From assembly GCF_016899425.1 (NCBI RefSeq), contig NZ_CP045995.1:124001-188000 (forward strand): DNA of 64,000 bases, in the 5' to 3' direction. Below are positions 8,549 to 17,594 of this stretch, piece after piece. The notes beneath the pieces were generated by a model, which was given only the letters and a program-made list of their open reading frames with translations, was not told where the DNA came from and ran no database searches. Numbering within the stretch: position 1 is the stretch's first letter; every line of letters begins with the position of its first letter. The position numbers were made by a program, and so were the translations under genes. This DNA comes from Burkholderia sp. MS389. GTDB taxonomy: Bacteria; Pseudomonadota; Gammaproteobacteria; Burkholderiales; Burkholderiaceae.

Positions 8549-9715
8549 ATGAAAATCGCTTTCCTCTCCGTCAGCCTCGCCTTCTCGGCGGCCGCCCTGG
8601 TCGCTACCGTTCCCGCGTCCGCGCAGTCCGCGCCGCAGACGGTCCTGATCGGTCTCGCCGCGCCGCTCACCGGCCCGTCCGCGCGGATCGGCAAGGATCT
8701 GCAGAACGGCGCGCAACTCGCGATCGACGACGCGAACGCGAAGCATCCGACCATCGGCGGCAAGCCGGTCGTCTACAAGCTCGTCGCGGCCGACGACCAG
8801 TCCGACCCGCGCACGGCCGTCGCGGTCGCGCAGCAACTCGTCGACCAGCACGTGATTGGCGTCGTCGGTCACTGGAACACGGGCTGCAGCGTGCCGGCGT
8901 CGCGCGTGTACCGCGATGCGGGCATCCCACAGATCGCGCCGGCGTCCACCGGCCATCAATACACGCAGCAGGGCTACGCGACGGCGTTCCGCATCATGGG
9001 TCACGACGACGCCGGCGGCCATTTCACCGGTGCGTACGCGGTGAAGACGCTGAAGGCGAAGCGCATCGCGGTGATCGACGATCGCACGTCGTTCGGCGCG
9101 GGGCTGGCCGATCAGTTCATCAAGGGCGTGCAGGCGAACGGCGGCACGATCGTCGATCGCCAGTACGTGAACGACAAGACGACCGACTTCAGCGGCGTGC
9201 TGACCGCGATCAAGGCCAAGCGCGCGGATCTCGTGTTCTTCGGCGGCCTCGACGCGCAGGCCGCGCCGATCGCGCGCCGGATGCGCCAGCTCGGCGTGAA
9301 CGCGCCGCTGCTCGGCGCGGGTGGTTTCGTGAGTCAGACCTTCCTGTCGCTCGCGGGCAAGGACGGCGACGGCGTGACGGCGCTCGAACCGGGCCTGCCA
9401 CTCGACCGGATGCCGGGCGGCAAGGCGTTCGACACGCAATACCAGGCACGCTTTCATGCGCCGATCGAATTGCATGCGCCGTTCGCGTACGACGCGGCCG
9501 CCACGCTGATTGCGGCCGCGCAGAAGGCCGGTACGACGCAGCCGGCGAAGCTGGTCGCGGCCGTTCGTGCGGCCGATCGACCGGGCGTGACCGGGCGCAT
9601 CGCGTTCGACGCCGAAGGCAACCTGAAGGACCCGGCTTTCACGATCTACCAGGTGCGAGGCGGCAAGTGGGTCGTCGTCGACGTGATCGGCGGTTCGCGC
9701 ACCGCGGCCAGGTAA
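8549..9715 (+). CDS. Periplasmic branched-chain-amino-acid-type substrate-binding protein
   Basis: 388 residues. A Sec signal peptide (about residues 1-25, ending ATVPASAQS) is followed by a type I periplasmic binding fold: VLIGLAAPLTGPSARIGKDL, then GVVGHWNTGCSVPASRVY and YATAFRIMGHDD. This is the LivJ/LivK family of ABC-transporter receptors. The matching permease and ATPase genes are not in the window, so it either uses a transporter encoded elsewhere or acts as a sensor. It leads a unit with an ATC hydrolase gene 31 bp downstream, implying a thiazoline or carbamoyl amino acid as ligand (inference). Confidence 0.88.
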   Translation: MKIAFLSVSLAFSAAALVATVPASAQSAPQTVLIGLAAPLTGPSARIGKDLQNGAQLAIDDANAKHPTIGGKPVVYKLVAADDQSDPRTAVAVAQQLVDQHVIGVVGHWNTGCSVPASRVYRDAGIPQIAPASTGHQYTQQGYATAFRIMGHDDAGGHFTGAYAVKTLKAKRIAVIDDRTSFGAGLADQFIKGVQANGGTIVDRQYVNDKTTDFSGVLTAIKAKRADLVFFGGLDAQAAPIARRMRQLGVNAPLLGAGGFVSQTFLSLAGKDGDGVTALEPGLPLDRMPGGKAFDTQYQARFHAPIELHAPFAYDAAATLIAAAQKAGTTQPAKLVAAVRAADRPGVTGRIAFDAEGNLKDPAFTIYQVRGGKWVVVDVIGGSRTAAR

Positions 9716-9746
9716 CGATAAAACGACAATAACCAGGACGATTCCC

Positions 9747-10271
9747 ATGACAGAAGCGAACCCGACATCCGCCGCCGCTCCCGAGGACACGCGCCTCGGG
9801 ATCCTCGCGCGGCGCCGCATCGAAGCGGAAATCATCAAGCCGATCTACGAGATCATGAAGCGCGAATTCGGCGCCGAGCGCGCGCAGGCCGTAATCGCGG
9901 AAGCCGTGCGCGGCGCGGCCATCGACGCGGGCCGTACGTTCGCCGCGCAGGAGCCGGACGGCACGAGCGTGAAGTCGTTCATCGCGCTGCAGGTGCTGTG
10001 GGAGAAGGACGATGCGCTCGACGTCGAGGTGCGGCGCGCGGACGACGCGCACTACGACTACGACGTGCATCGCTGCAGCTACGCTCAGATGTATCACGCG
10101 ATGGGGCTCGGCGAGATCGGGCACCTGCTGAGCTGCGCGCGCGACAGCTATTTCATCCAGGGCTATGCGCCGGACATCGCGCTCACGCGCACGAGCACGA
10201 TCATGCAGGGCGGCAAGCGCTGCGATTTCCGTTATGCGCTGCACAGCGCGCCGGAGAGCGGCGATGCGTGA
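9747..10271 (+). CDS. L-2-amino-thiazoline-4-carboxylic acid (ATC) hydrolase family protein
   Basis: 174 residues. Family features are YDYDVHRCSYAQMYHAMGL and GHLLSCARDSYFIQGYAPD, with conserved His/Cys/Asp clusters followed by LTRTSTIMQGGKRCDFRY. The named family opens the thiazoline ring of 2-amino-thiazoline-4-carboxylate to give N-carbamoyl-L-cysteine. The next gene overlaps this one and encodes an N-carbamoyl-amino-acid hydrolase, exactly the enzyme needed to release cysteine, which supports the call. Some members of the family act in other pathways, so the substrate remains an inference. Cytosolic, no signal peptide. Confidence 0.8.
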   Translation: MTEANPTSAAAPEDTRLGILARRRIEAEIIKPIYEIMKREFGAERAQAVIAEAVRGAAIDAGRTFAAQEPDGTSVKSFIALQVLWEKDDALDVEVRRADDAHYDYDVHRCSYAQMYHAMGLGEIGHLLSCARDSYFIQGYAPDIALTRTSTIMQGGKRCDFRYALHSAPESGDA

Positions 10272-11520
10272 CGCTACCGATACCGCGAGCATGCCGCGCG
10301 TCGACGGCGAACGCCTGTGGGCGTCGCTCGAACGGATGGCGCAGATCGGCGCGACGCCGAAGGGCGGCGTGTGCCGTCTCGCGCTGACCGATCTCGACCG
10401 CGAGTCGCGCGACCTGTTCGTGCAGTGGGCGCGCGATGCCGGTTGCGCGGTGCGCGTCGATCGGATGGGCAACGTGTTCGCGCGCCGTGCGGGCCGCAAT
10501 ACGGACGCCGCACCGGTGATGACGGGTTCGCACGCCGATTCGCAGCCGACCGGCGGCCGCTACGACGGCATCTACGGCGTGCTCGGCGGGCTCGAAGTCG
10601 TGCGCGCGCTGAACGACGCGGGCATCGAGACCGAACGCCCGATCGACGTCGTGATCTGGACCAACGAGGAAGGCTCGCGCTTCGCGCCGGCGATGGTGTC
10701 GGCCGGCGTGTTCTCGGGCGTCTATACGCTCGACTACGGGCTGTCGCGCACCGACGGCGCGGGCCGGACGATCGGCGAGGAGCTCGAACGGATCGGCTAC
10801 GCGGGCGCGGAGCCGGTCGGCGGCTATCCGGTGCACGCGGCGTACGAACTGCACATCGAGCAGGGCGCGATTCTCGAGCGGGCCGGCAAGACGATCGGCG
10901 TCGTGACGGCCGGGCAGGGACAGCGCTGGTACGAGGTGACGCTCACCGGGGTCGACGCGCACGCCGGTACGACGCCGATGGCGTTCCGTCGCGACGCGCT
11001 GGTCGGCGCGGCGCGGATGATCTCGTTCGTCGACGTGCTCGGCCGCCGTTACGCACCGGATGCGCGCGCAACGGTCGGGATGATCGAGGCCCGGCCGAAT
11101 TCGCGCAACACGGTGCCGGGCGGCTGCTTCTTCACGGTGGAATTCCGTCACCCCGACGATGCGGTACTCGACGAACTGGACGCGGCGCTGCGCGCGGAAC
11201 TCGCGCGCGTGGCCGACGAAACCGGTCTCGGCGCGCAGGTCGAGCAGATCTTCACGTATGCGCCGGTGCCGTTCGCGCTGCGCTGCATCGATGCGGTGCG
11301 TGACGCGGCGCGCTCGCTCGGGCTGTCGCACATGGACATCGTGTCCGGTGCCGGCCATGACGCATGCTATGTCGCGCGTGTCGCGCCGACCGGGATGATC
11401 TTCGTGCCGTGCGTCGACGGGCTGAGCCACAACGAGGCCGAAGCGATTACGCCGGAATGGGCGACGGCCGGCGCCGACGTGCTGTTGCGCGCGGTGTTGC
11501 AGAGCGCGCAGGAAGCATAA
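10264..11520 (+). CDS. N-carbamoyl-L-amino acid hydrolase (M20/amidase, hydantoinase/carbamoylase family)
   Basis: 418 residues. The di-metal site residues are present: TGSHADSQPTGGRYDG (H90, D101), IWTNEEGSRFAPAM (E135/E136), YELHIEQG and the C-terminal GLSHNEAE. SGAGHDACYVA is also typical. The enzyme removes a carbamoyl group as CO2 and NH3 to leave an L-amino acid; the allantoate/ureidoglycolate branch of the family is less likely given the neighbour. The ATG at 10264 overlaps the end of the ATC hydrolase gene by 8 bases, indicating coupling and making N-carbamoyl-L-cysteine the probable substrate. Confidence 0.88.
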   Translation: MRDATDTASMPRVDGERLWASLERMAQIGATPKGGVCRLALTDLDRESRDLFVQWARDAGCAVRVDRMGNVFARRAGRNTDAAPVMTGSHADSQPTGGRYDGIYGVLGGLEVVRALNDAGIETERPIDVVIWTNEEGSRFAPAMVSAGVFSGVYTLDYGLSRTDGAGRTIGEELERIGYAGAEPVGGYPVHAAYELHIEQGAILERAGKTIGVVTAGQGQRWYEVTLTGVDAHAGTTPMAFRRDALVGAARMISFVDVLGRRYAPDARATVGMIEARPNSRNTVPGGCFFTVEFRHPDDAVLDELDAALRAELARVADETGLGAQVEQIFTYAPVPFALRCIDAVRDAARSLGLSHMDIVSGAGHDACYVARVAPTGMIFVPCVDGLSHNEAEAITPEWATAGADVLLRAVLQSAQEA

Positions 11521-11536
11521 GCGCGGCGCGCCCGCG

Positions 11537-12373
11537 TTACTTCGCTGCCTTGCGCCGCGCCCTATACGCGAGATACGCGACGATCTGGTCGAGTTCGCGG
11601 TCGCTCAACTGATCGGGCGGAAACGCCGGCATGCTGCGGCCCGGCCAGTCGCGCACCGACGCCGGATTGCGGATGTAGCGGCGCAGCGCGGCGGGCTGAA
11701 AGTAGTCGACCGGGTTCATCGGCGTGTTCAGATCGGGGCCGGCGTGGCTGCTGCCCGCGCCGTCGATGCGGTGGCACGCGAGACATTGCGTGACGAACAG
11801 ACGCTGGCCCGCACGGGCCGGATCGTTCGCGGGCAATGCGGTGTCGACCGCGAGCGACGGCCAGCGCGCGAGCGGCGACGATTCGATCGTGATGCGCACG
11901 ATCTGGTACGGCCACTGCTCGCCGCGCACCGACGACGCGTCCGGGCCGAGCCAGACGAGATAGAACGGCCCCGCGCTGACCTGCTTGCCGGGTAGTTTCG
12001 GCCACGGACGGGCCGGATCCTCGATCGCGAGCCACGGGGTCGCGCCGGCCGGCGCGCGGCGGCGCACGAGATCGAGCGGCAGTTGCGCGGCGAAGCCGTC
12101 GGCCGCGCGCGTTTCGAGCACACCGTCGTCCGGCAGCGGCGTGTCGCCGAGCAGCGCGGCGAACGGCACCGCGCGGAACGTCATCGGGCGGCCGTATGCG
12201 ATGTCGCGCGGCACGTGGATGTCGGCCGCGTCGGCGCGTGCGAGCAGCGTCTGGCGGGAGACGGCGCGGGCCGTGCCGTCGGTGTCGAGTTCGAGCGTGG
12301 ACTGGGCCGACGCATGTTGCCCGAGCAGGCAAACCGTCAGCAGCACAAGCGAGAACCACTGGCGCTTCAGCAT
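11537..12373 (-). CDS. Exported c-type cytochrome with an N-terminal pterin-oxidoreductase-like segment
   Basis: 278 residues with a signal peptide (about 1-23, ending GQHASAQS). The C-terminal third is a class I cytochrome c: heme motif CLACH at 197-201 and a likely Met ligand in GRSMPAFPPDQLSD (M248). Residues 25-175 resemble the beta-rich fragment found fused to cytochromes in molybdopterin-type oxidoreductase systems, but no pterin site is visible. It should be a periplasmic electron carrier; its redox partner is not in the window. It converges with the hydrolase gene and lies downstream of the PNAG locus, 278 bp away. Confidence 0.75.
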   Translation of the reverse strand: MLKRQWFSLVLLTVCLLGQHASAQSTLELDTDGTARAVSRQTLLARADAADIHVPRDIAYGRPMTFRAVPFAALLGDTPLPDDGVLETRAADGFAAQLPLDLVRRRAPAGATPWLAIEDPARPWPKLPGKQVSAGPFYLVWLGPDASSVRGEQWPYQIVRITIESSPLARWPSLAVDTALPANDPARAGQRLFVTQCLACHRIDGAGSSHAGPDLNTPMNPVDYFQPAALRRYIRNPASVRDWPGRSMPAFPPDQLSDRELDQIVAYLAYRARRKAAK

Positions 12374-12651
12374 TCGTTCTCCGGGAAGGGGCGTTCCGGC
12401 GGCGGCAGGAGGCGGGGCGCCGCGGCCGATGGAAGGAATCGGGCGACAGTCTATCCGGTACGCGCGGCGCTGGCGAATTCGGCAGAGGAAAGGCGCGGCG
12501 GTCGCGGTCGGACAGGCCCGCGACAGCGCGCCCGACTACCGGGTTGGCGGGGTGGTGTCATAGCGCGGTCCGGACGGAGGGAAGACGAAGGGCTCGCTGG
12601 CGACACGCGGCCTGCCCGCGTTCACGACGACATTGCGTTACCGGGCCGCCA

Positions 12652-13917
12652 TCAATGATTCGAACACGTCGCTTCGTTTTTCGGCATCGGCGTGTCTTGC
12701 TTCGGTTCGAAATCGGCTTCGCGCATTCCCGACGGCGTCAGCGACACGAAATGCATCGCCGTGCCGCGCGCCGGGAAGCCGGCGACGCCGGTCGAGCCCC
12801 ACGGAATCGGTGAGCGCTGCACGCCGCTCATCGCGATGTCCGCCGGCGCGAGCGCGAGCGTCAGCAGCCGGCCGTCGCGGGTCGGCACGTACGCGTGCGT
12901 GCCGGAAACGCCGATGTCCGATTCGCGCACCGACGCGGGCAGGCAGTCGAGCGTCGCCGTGCGGCGGCCGTCCGGGGCGATCAGCATCGCGACGCCGCGA
13001 TCGTCCGCCGTCGTCGTGACGACGATGAAACGGTCGATGTCCGGCACATAGGCGGCCGAATACACGTAGTACTGGATCGCGCCGTTCAGCGAGCCGAGTT
13101 TTTCCAGCTTCGCGGCGACCGGGTCGAACATCGCGTATTCGAGCGTCGCGTCCGTGCTGCCTTCGATGAACTTCTGCCACACCAGCAGCGCGTTGCGCGG
13201 CGAGCCCGCGATCACGGGCCACCACTCGCGGCGGTGCGGCGCGACCGCGACATGGTTCAGCACGCGCCCGGCCGCGTCGTAGGTTTTCAGGTAGACGCCG
13301 TTGCCGCTGCCGAGGTTGTCGACCCCGCCGCCGTTGACCCAGTCGGCCGAATAGAACACGACGAAGCGGTCGCCGACCGTCGCGACGTGCCCCGAATGGC
13401 CGCCCGATTCGACGTCGTTCGGATAGGGCTTGATCGGCTTCAGGTCGCGGCGGTAGACGCCGTAGCGCTGGCTGACTTCCTGCGACGTGTTCCAGCCGTC
13501 CTCGAACGTGACGAAGATGTCGCCGCGCGCGTTCTGCGCGATCGACACGGGTTCCTGCGCCTCGGGGCGGCTGATGAACGTGCGGACGCGCAGCGCGCGC
13601 CGCTTGTCGGGCAGCCATTCGCCGACGTACACGTCATGCGGCCAGTTGCCGCTGCGCAGCGCACCGCGCGGCACGATGCCCGAGCTGCTGAAGAATACCC
13701 AGCGTTTGCCGTCGCCCGCATCCGCCACGCCGATGCCGTGCATGAAGCGCCGCGGGTCGCCGGTGTCCTGCGGCGACGGGGCGCTCGACACGGTGACCGT
13801 ATGCACGGCCGGCGCGCCGGCGAGGGCCGGCGAGCCTGCGCCGACGCCGCCCGCGCCGCAGAGCACGGTCGCGGCCAGCCGCATGACCGCCTGTCCCGCG
13901 CGCGTTCGCCGCGTCAT
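12652..13917 (-). CDS. Exported beta-rich protein of unknown function, coupled to glmS
   Basis: 421 residues from the ATG at 13917, which overlaps the glmS stop (ATGA), so the two are translationally coupled. The N-terminus has a signal peptide (hydrophobic core about 12-30, cleavage near PALAGAP). The rest has repeated short strands such as [38 protein letters not shown] and NALLVWQKF, suggesting a beta-propeller. No catalytic motif was recognised. Its place at the end of the PNAG locus suggests a periplasmic or cell-surface role in polysaccharide handling, by context only. An internal ATG at 13884 is an alternative start. Confidence 0.65.
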   Translation of the reverse strand: MTRRTRAGQAVMRLAATVLCGAGGVGAGSPALAGAPAVHTVTVSSAPSPQDTGDPRRFMHGIGVADAGDGKRWVFFSSSGIVPRGALRSGNWPHDVYVGEWLPDKRRALRVRTFISRPEAQEPVSIAQNARGDIFVTFEDGWNTSQEVSQRYGVYRRDLKPIKPYPNDVESGGHSGHVATVGDRFVVFYSADWVNGGGVDNLGSGNGVYLKTYDAAGRVLNHVAVAPHRREWWPVIAGSPRNALLVWQKFIEGSTDATLEYAMFDPVAAKLEKLGSLNGAIQYYVYSAAYVPDIDRFIVVTTTADDRGVAMLIAPDGRRTATLDCLPASVRESDIGVSGTHAYVPTRDGRLLTLALAPADIAMSGVQRSPIPWGSTGVAGFPARGTAMHFVSLTPSGMREADFEPKQDTPMPKNEATCSNH

Positions 13918-15737
13918 TCGACGGTCACCGATTTCGCGAGGTTGCGCGGCTTGTCGACGTCGGCGCCGCGCGCGCAGCCGACGTGATACGCGAGCAGTTG
14001 CAGCGGGATCACGTTGACGATCGGCGACAGCAGGTCGCCCGATTCGCGCACGCGGATCAGGTGCGTGTCGCGGTCGGCGTCGATCTCGAGCTGATTGCCG
14101 GCCAGCACGTAGAGCCGGCCGCCGCGCGCGCGCACCTCGGCCATGTTGGACTTCAGCTTCTGGAACAGGCGGTCGTCCGGCGCGATCGTGACGACCGGCA
14201 TCGCGCTCGTGACGAGCGCGAGCGGCCCGTGCTTCAGCTCGCCGGCCGCATAGCCTTCCGCGTGGATGTACGACACTTCCTTGAGCTTCAGCGCGCCTTC
14301 CAGCGCGATCGGGAAATGGATGCCGCGGCCGAGGAACAGCGCATTCTCGGTGCGCGCGAATTTCGCGGCCCAGCCCATGATCTGCGTTTCCAGCGCGAGC
14401 GCGTGGCCGATGCGGTCCGGTAGCGCGCGCAACTGCTTCAGATGCGCCGCGACTTGCGCGGCATCGAGCCGGCCGCGCAGTTGCGCGAGCGTCAGCGTCA
14501 GCACGAACAGCGCGACGAGTTGCGTGGTGAACGCCTTGGTCGACGCGACGCCGAGTTCGATGCCGGCCCGCGTCAGGAACCGCAGCGGCGCGTTGCGCGC
14601 GATCGTGCTGGTCGCGACGTTGCAGATCGCCAACGACAGTGCCTGGCCCATCGCGCGCGCCTGCTCGATCGCGCCGATGGTGTCGGCCGTTTCGCCCGAC
14701 TGCGAGATGCCGACGACGAGCGTGCGCGGATCGGCCACCGTATCGCGGTAGCGGAATTCGCTGGCGATCTCGACCTGGGCGGGCACGCCCGCGATGCTTT
14801 CGAGCCAGTATTTCGCGGTCAGGCCCGCGTAGTAGCTGGTGCCGCAGCCGAGCAGCAGCACGCTTCTGACCCGCGACAGCAGCGCGCGCGTGCCTTCCGT
14901 CGCGTCGAACAGCGCCGGCGAGATCGTGTCGATGCCGTCGAGCGTGCTGTCGATCGCCTTCGGCTGCTCGAAGATTTCCTTCTGCATGAAATGCTGGTAC
15001 GGGCCGAGCGCGGCGTCGTCCGCGCGCGCCTTCACTTCGCACAGCGGGCGCCGCGCGTCCTGCCCGCCCGCGTCGACCACGGCGATGCGCTCCGGCGTGA
15101 TCAGCGCGACGTCGCCGTCCTCCAGGTACACGAAGCGGTCGGTCAGGTCGCCGAGCGCCGCGCAGTCGGACGCGAGGTAGTTCTGCTCGGCGCCGATGCC
15201 GATCACGAGCGGCGAGCCGGCGCGCGCGGCGACGAGGCGCTGCGGCTCGCGCGCGCCGAGCACTGCGATCGCGTACGCGCCGTGCAGCCGTTTGACGGCG
15301 CGCACCACCGCGTCGAACAGGTCGTCGCGATAGAAACTGTGGATCAGGTGCGCGATGACCTCGGTGTCGGTCTGTCCGCGAAACGTGTAGCCGCGTTGCT
15401 TCAGTTCGGCGCGTAGCGTGTCGTGGTTCTCGATGATTCCGTTGTGCACGACGGCGATCGTGTCGCCCGACATGATCGGGTGTGCGTTCATTTCAGACGG
15501 CGCGCCGTGCGTCGCCCAGCGCGTATGCGCGATGCAGGTCTGTGCTTCGAGACCGAGCGTCAGCACGCGATCCTGCAGATCCGTCACGCGTCGCAGCGTG
15601 CGTTCGCTGCGCAGGCGGCCGTCGCCCTGCACGGCGATGCCGCACGAATCGTAGCCGCGATATTCGAGCCGGCTCAGCGCATTGACCAGTTGCGGCACCT
15701 GATTGTTCAGGCCGCTTGCTCCGACGATTCCGCACAT
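13914..15737 (-). CDS. glmS: Glutamine:fructose-6-phosphate aminotransferase (isomerizing), GlmS
   Basis: 607 residues, the usual GlmS length. The N-terminal glutaminase domain starts [10 protein letters not shown] with the nucleophile Cys2, and [13 protein letters not shown] follows. Two sugar-isomerase domains carry [13 protein letters not shown] and [11 protein letters not shown]. The C-terminus [11 protein letters not shown] is the diagnostic GlmS tail with the active-site loop. It makes glucosamine-6-phosphate, the first step to UDP-GlcNAc, which is the substrate of PgaC. The gene lies 119 bp after pgaD on the same strand, so it probably serves as a locus-dedicated copy. A housekeeping glmS would be expected elsewhere in a Burkholderia genome. 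Confidence 0.93.
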   Translation of the reverse strand: MCGIVGASGLNNQVPQLVNALSRLEYRGYDSCGIAVQGDGRLRSERTLRRVTDLQDRVLTLGLEAQTCIAHTRWATHGAPSEMNAHPIMSGDTIAVVHNGIIENHDTLRAELKQRGYTFRGQTDTEVIAHLIHSFYRDDLFDAVVRAVKRLHGAYAIAVLGAREPQRLVAARAGSPLVIGIGAEQNYLASDCAALGDLTDRFVYLEDGDVALITPERIAVVDAGGQDARRPLCEVKARADDAALGPYQHFMQKEIFEQPKAIDSTLDGIDTISPALFDATEGTRALLSRVRSVLLLGCGTSYYAGLTAKYWLESIAGVPAQVEIASEFRYRDTVADPRTLVVGISQSGETADTIGAIEQARAMGQALSLAICNVATSTIARNAPLRFLTRAGIELGVASTKAFTTQLVALFVLTLTLAQLRGRLDAAQVAAHLKQLRALPDRIGHALALETQIMGWAAKFARTENALFLGRGIHFPIALEGALKLKEVSYIHAEGYAAGELKHGPLALVTSAMPVVTIAPDDRLFQKLKSNMAEVRARGGRLYVLAGNQLEIDADRDTHLIRVRESGDLLSPIVNVIPLQLLAYHVGCARGADVDKPRNLAKSVTVE

Positions 15738-15856
15738 GATTCACCTCGTCTCCATGAAGTTTTACGGCTGGCGCGCGACGCGCGCCGGCGCGATGTCAGA
15801 AGCGGCGCCGCGTCGCGCGGCAGGCGTCGCGCCCGGCGCGGCACGTCTCCGGCGGG

Positions 15857-16345
15857 CTATTCGCGGGGCTGCGGCCCGGCATGGGCGACCCATTCGATGC
15901 CCGAAATCGACCCGTTCGCATCGTGCGACGCGACGAGAATGCGCGTCGTGCGCCGCGCGCCGCGCCGGCGCTCGCTCGCGAACGCGGTCGGCGGCACGGA
16001 GCGCACCTTCACGCTGGCCGAGCGCCGCATCATCTTCGATACGCGTAACCGATAGGCGAATGGATGCACGACGCGTCCCGCGATCAGCCACATGACGATC
16101 GTGCCGGCGATCAGCGCGATGCTCGTCACGTAGAACACGATCTGTTCGATCGGCATCTCGGCCTCGTTGAACGGCAACAGGTAGCGATACGTGTAGATGC
16201 AGATCGATGCCCATACGCCCCCGACCAGCGCGGGCCGCACGAGGCGGAACCACGCGACGAGCACGGGCCCGACGATGCTGCCGCGTTCGGCGATCATGTC
16301 GCGCGGTGCGCGCAGGGAAAGGTCAATAATCGGCGCGTTCTTCAT
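15857..16345 (-). CDS. pgaD: PNAG synthase accessory subunit PgaD
   Basis: 162 residues with two membrane helices (about 38-56 around VGGVWASICIYTYRYLLPF, and 65-88 around IVFYVTSIALIAGTIVMWL). PgaD pairs with PgaC in the inner membrane and is needed for c-di-GMP-stimulated polymerisation. Its start lies 23 bases inside the end of pgaC. The Arg-rich segment ERRRGARRTTR in the C-terminal part exceeds typical enterobacterial PgaD and could contact c-di-GMP, but that is a guess. Confidence 0.85.
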   Translation of the reverse strand: MKNAPIIDLSLRAPRDMIAERGSIVGPVLVAWFRLVRPALVGGVWASICIYTYRYLLPFNEAEMPIEQIVFYVTSIALIAGTIVMWLIAGRVVHPFAYRLRVSKMMRRSASVKVRSVPPTAFASERRRGARRTTRILVASHDANGSISGIEWVAHAGPQPRE

Positions 16346-17594
16346 GTTGAATGCCTCGGTCGGGACTGACCCAAACGGCGCGCTTGCCGCGGCCCCGCAG
16401 TACGACGGCGGGCAGGGCGACGACAGTGGTGATCATGCTGATCAGCCAGAACGCGACGGGGTACCAGATGGTGTCAAGGAAGTACATCAGGAGTTTTTCG
16501 TCGTAACGACGATCGATCATGCTGCCGATGATCAGCTGCAGGATGCAGGTCGCGACCAGCAGCATCCCGTGCCAGTGCGGCACCACGGACACATGCCAGT
16601 TCGGCGGAAGCGGGTAGACGACGTCGATCAGCGCGAGCAGCAGGATGAACGACATCGAGTACGCCCATGCGATGCCGATCAGGTACTCGACGAACAGCGG
16701 CCACATCATCATTTGCGTCGGCCGCATCAGCGTGCCCGCGTACTTGAGCAGCACCTGGATGCCGCCCTTCGACCAGCGCAGCCGCTGCCGGTAGAGCCCC
16801 TTGATCGTCTCGGGCATCAGGATCCAGCTGAGCGCGTGCGGCTCGTACACGACGCGCCAGTCGCGGCACTGCAGCTTCCAGCTGATGTCGATGTCCTCGG
16901 TCAGCATGTCCGAGCTCCAGTAGCCGACGTCGGCGAGCGCGGTCTTGCGGAACATCGTGATCACGCCCGACACCGTGAAGATGCGGCCGTACACCTGCTG
17001 CGTGCGCTTGATCAGCCCGACGATCGACGAGAACTCGCCGACCTGCATGCGGCCGAGCAGCGACGTGCGCGTGCGGATGCGCGGGTTGCCGGTCACCGCG
17101 CCGACGCCCGGGTCGGTCAGGAAGTGCTCGAGCATCCAGCCGATCGCGTCGTGCGCGAGCAGCGCGTCGCCGTCGATGCACAGCAGGTACTCCGCGTTCG
17201 ACACGGCCGCCGCGGTCGTGAGCCCGACCGCCTTGCCTTCGTTGCGCGCGTGATGGATCACGAGCAGCCGCGGAATCTCGACGGCCAGCTCGTTGAGGAT
17301 CTCGCCGGTGCGATCCTTGCTGCCGTCGTTGACCGCGATGATGTCGTAGTTCGGATACTGCATCCCGTTCAGATGCGCGATCACGCTGCGCGCGTTCGCG
17401 GCTTCGTTGAAGCAGGGCACGACGATCGAGACCTTCGGGATGCCGCTCGACGCGATCGTGCGCGTCGACAGCTCGCGGCCCTCCTCGAGCAGGAAGTAGT
17501 GCACGACGCCGCCGATCATCCACAGATACGACATGAAGAACGGATAGTAGAAGACGAAATCCTGCAGGCGCTGGATGAGGCTATGGGAGGTCAT
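16323..17594 (-). CDS. pgaC: Poly-beta-1,6-N-acetylglucosamine synthase PgaC (GT2)
   Basis: 423 residues. The family GT2 signature is complete: SIVVPCFNEAAN, AVNDGSKDRTG, LCIDGDALL (DxD), TEDIDISWKL and the product-channel motif QRLRW. There is one N-terminal membrane helix (about 14-35) and several near the C-terminus. It polymerises GlcNAc from UDP-GlcNAc across the inner membrane with PgaD. The ATG at 17594 overlaps the pgaB stop in ATGA. A longer open frame runs upstream, but it is antisense-like overlap with pgaB and not part of the protein. Confidence 0.95.
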   Translation of the reverse strand: MTSHSLIQRLQDFVFYYPFFMSYLWMIGGVVHYFLLEEGRELSTRTIASSGIPKVSIVVPCFNEAANARSVIAHLNGMQYPNYDIIAVNDGSKDRTGEILNELAVEIPRLLVIHHARNEGKAVGLTTAAAVSNAEYLLCIDGDALLAHDAIGWMLEHFLTDPGVGAVTGNPRIRTRTSLLGRMQVGEFSSIVGLIKRTQQVYGRIFTVSGVITMFRKTALADVGYWSSDMLTEDIDISWKLQCRDWRVVYEPHALSWILMPETIKGLYRQRLRWSKGGIQVLLKYAGTLMRPTQMMMWPLFVEYLIGIAWAYSMSFILLLALIDVVYPLPPNWHVSVVPHWHGMLLVATCILQLIIGSMIDRRYDEKLLMYFLDTIWYPVAFWLISMITTVVALPAVVLRGRGKRAVWVSPDRGIQHEERADY

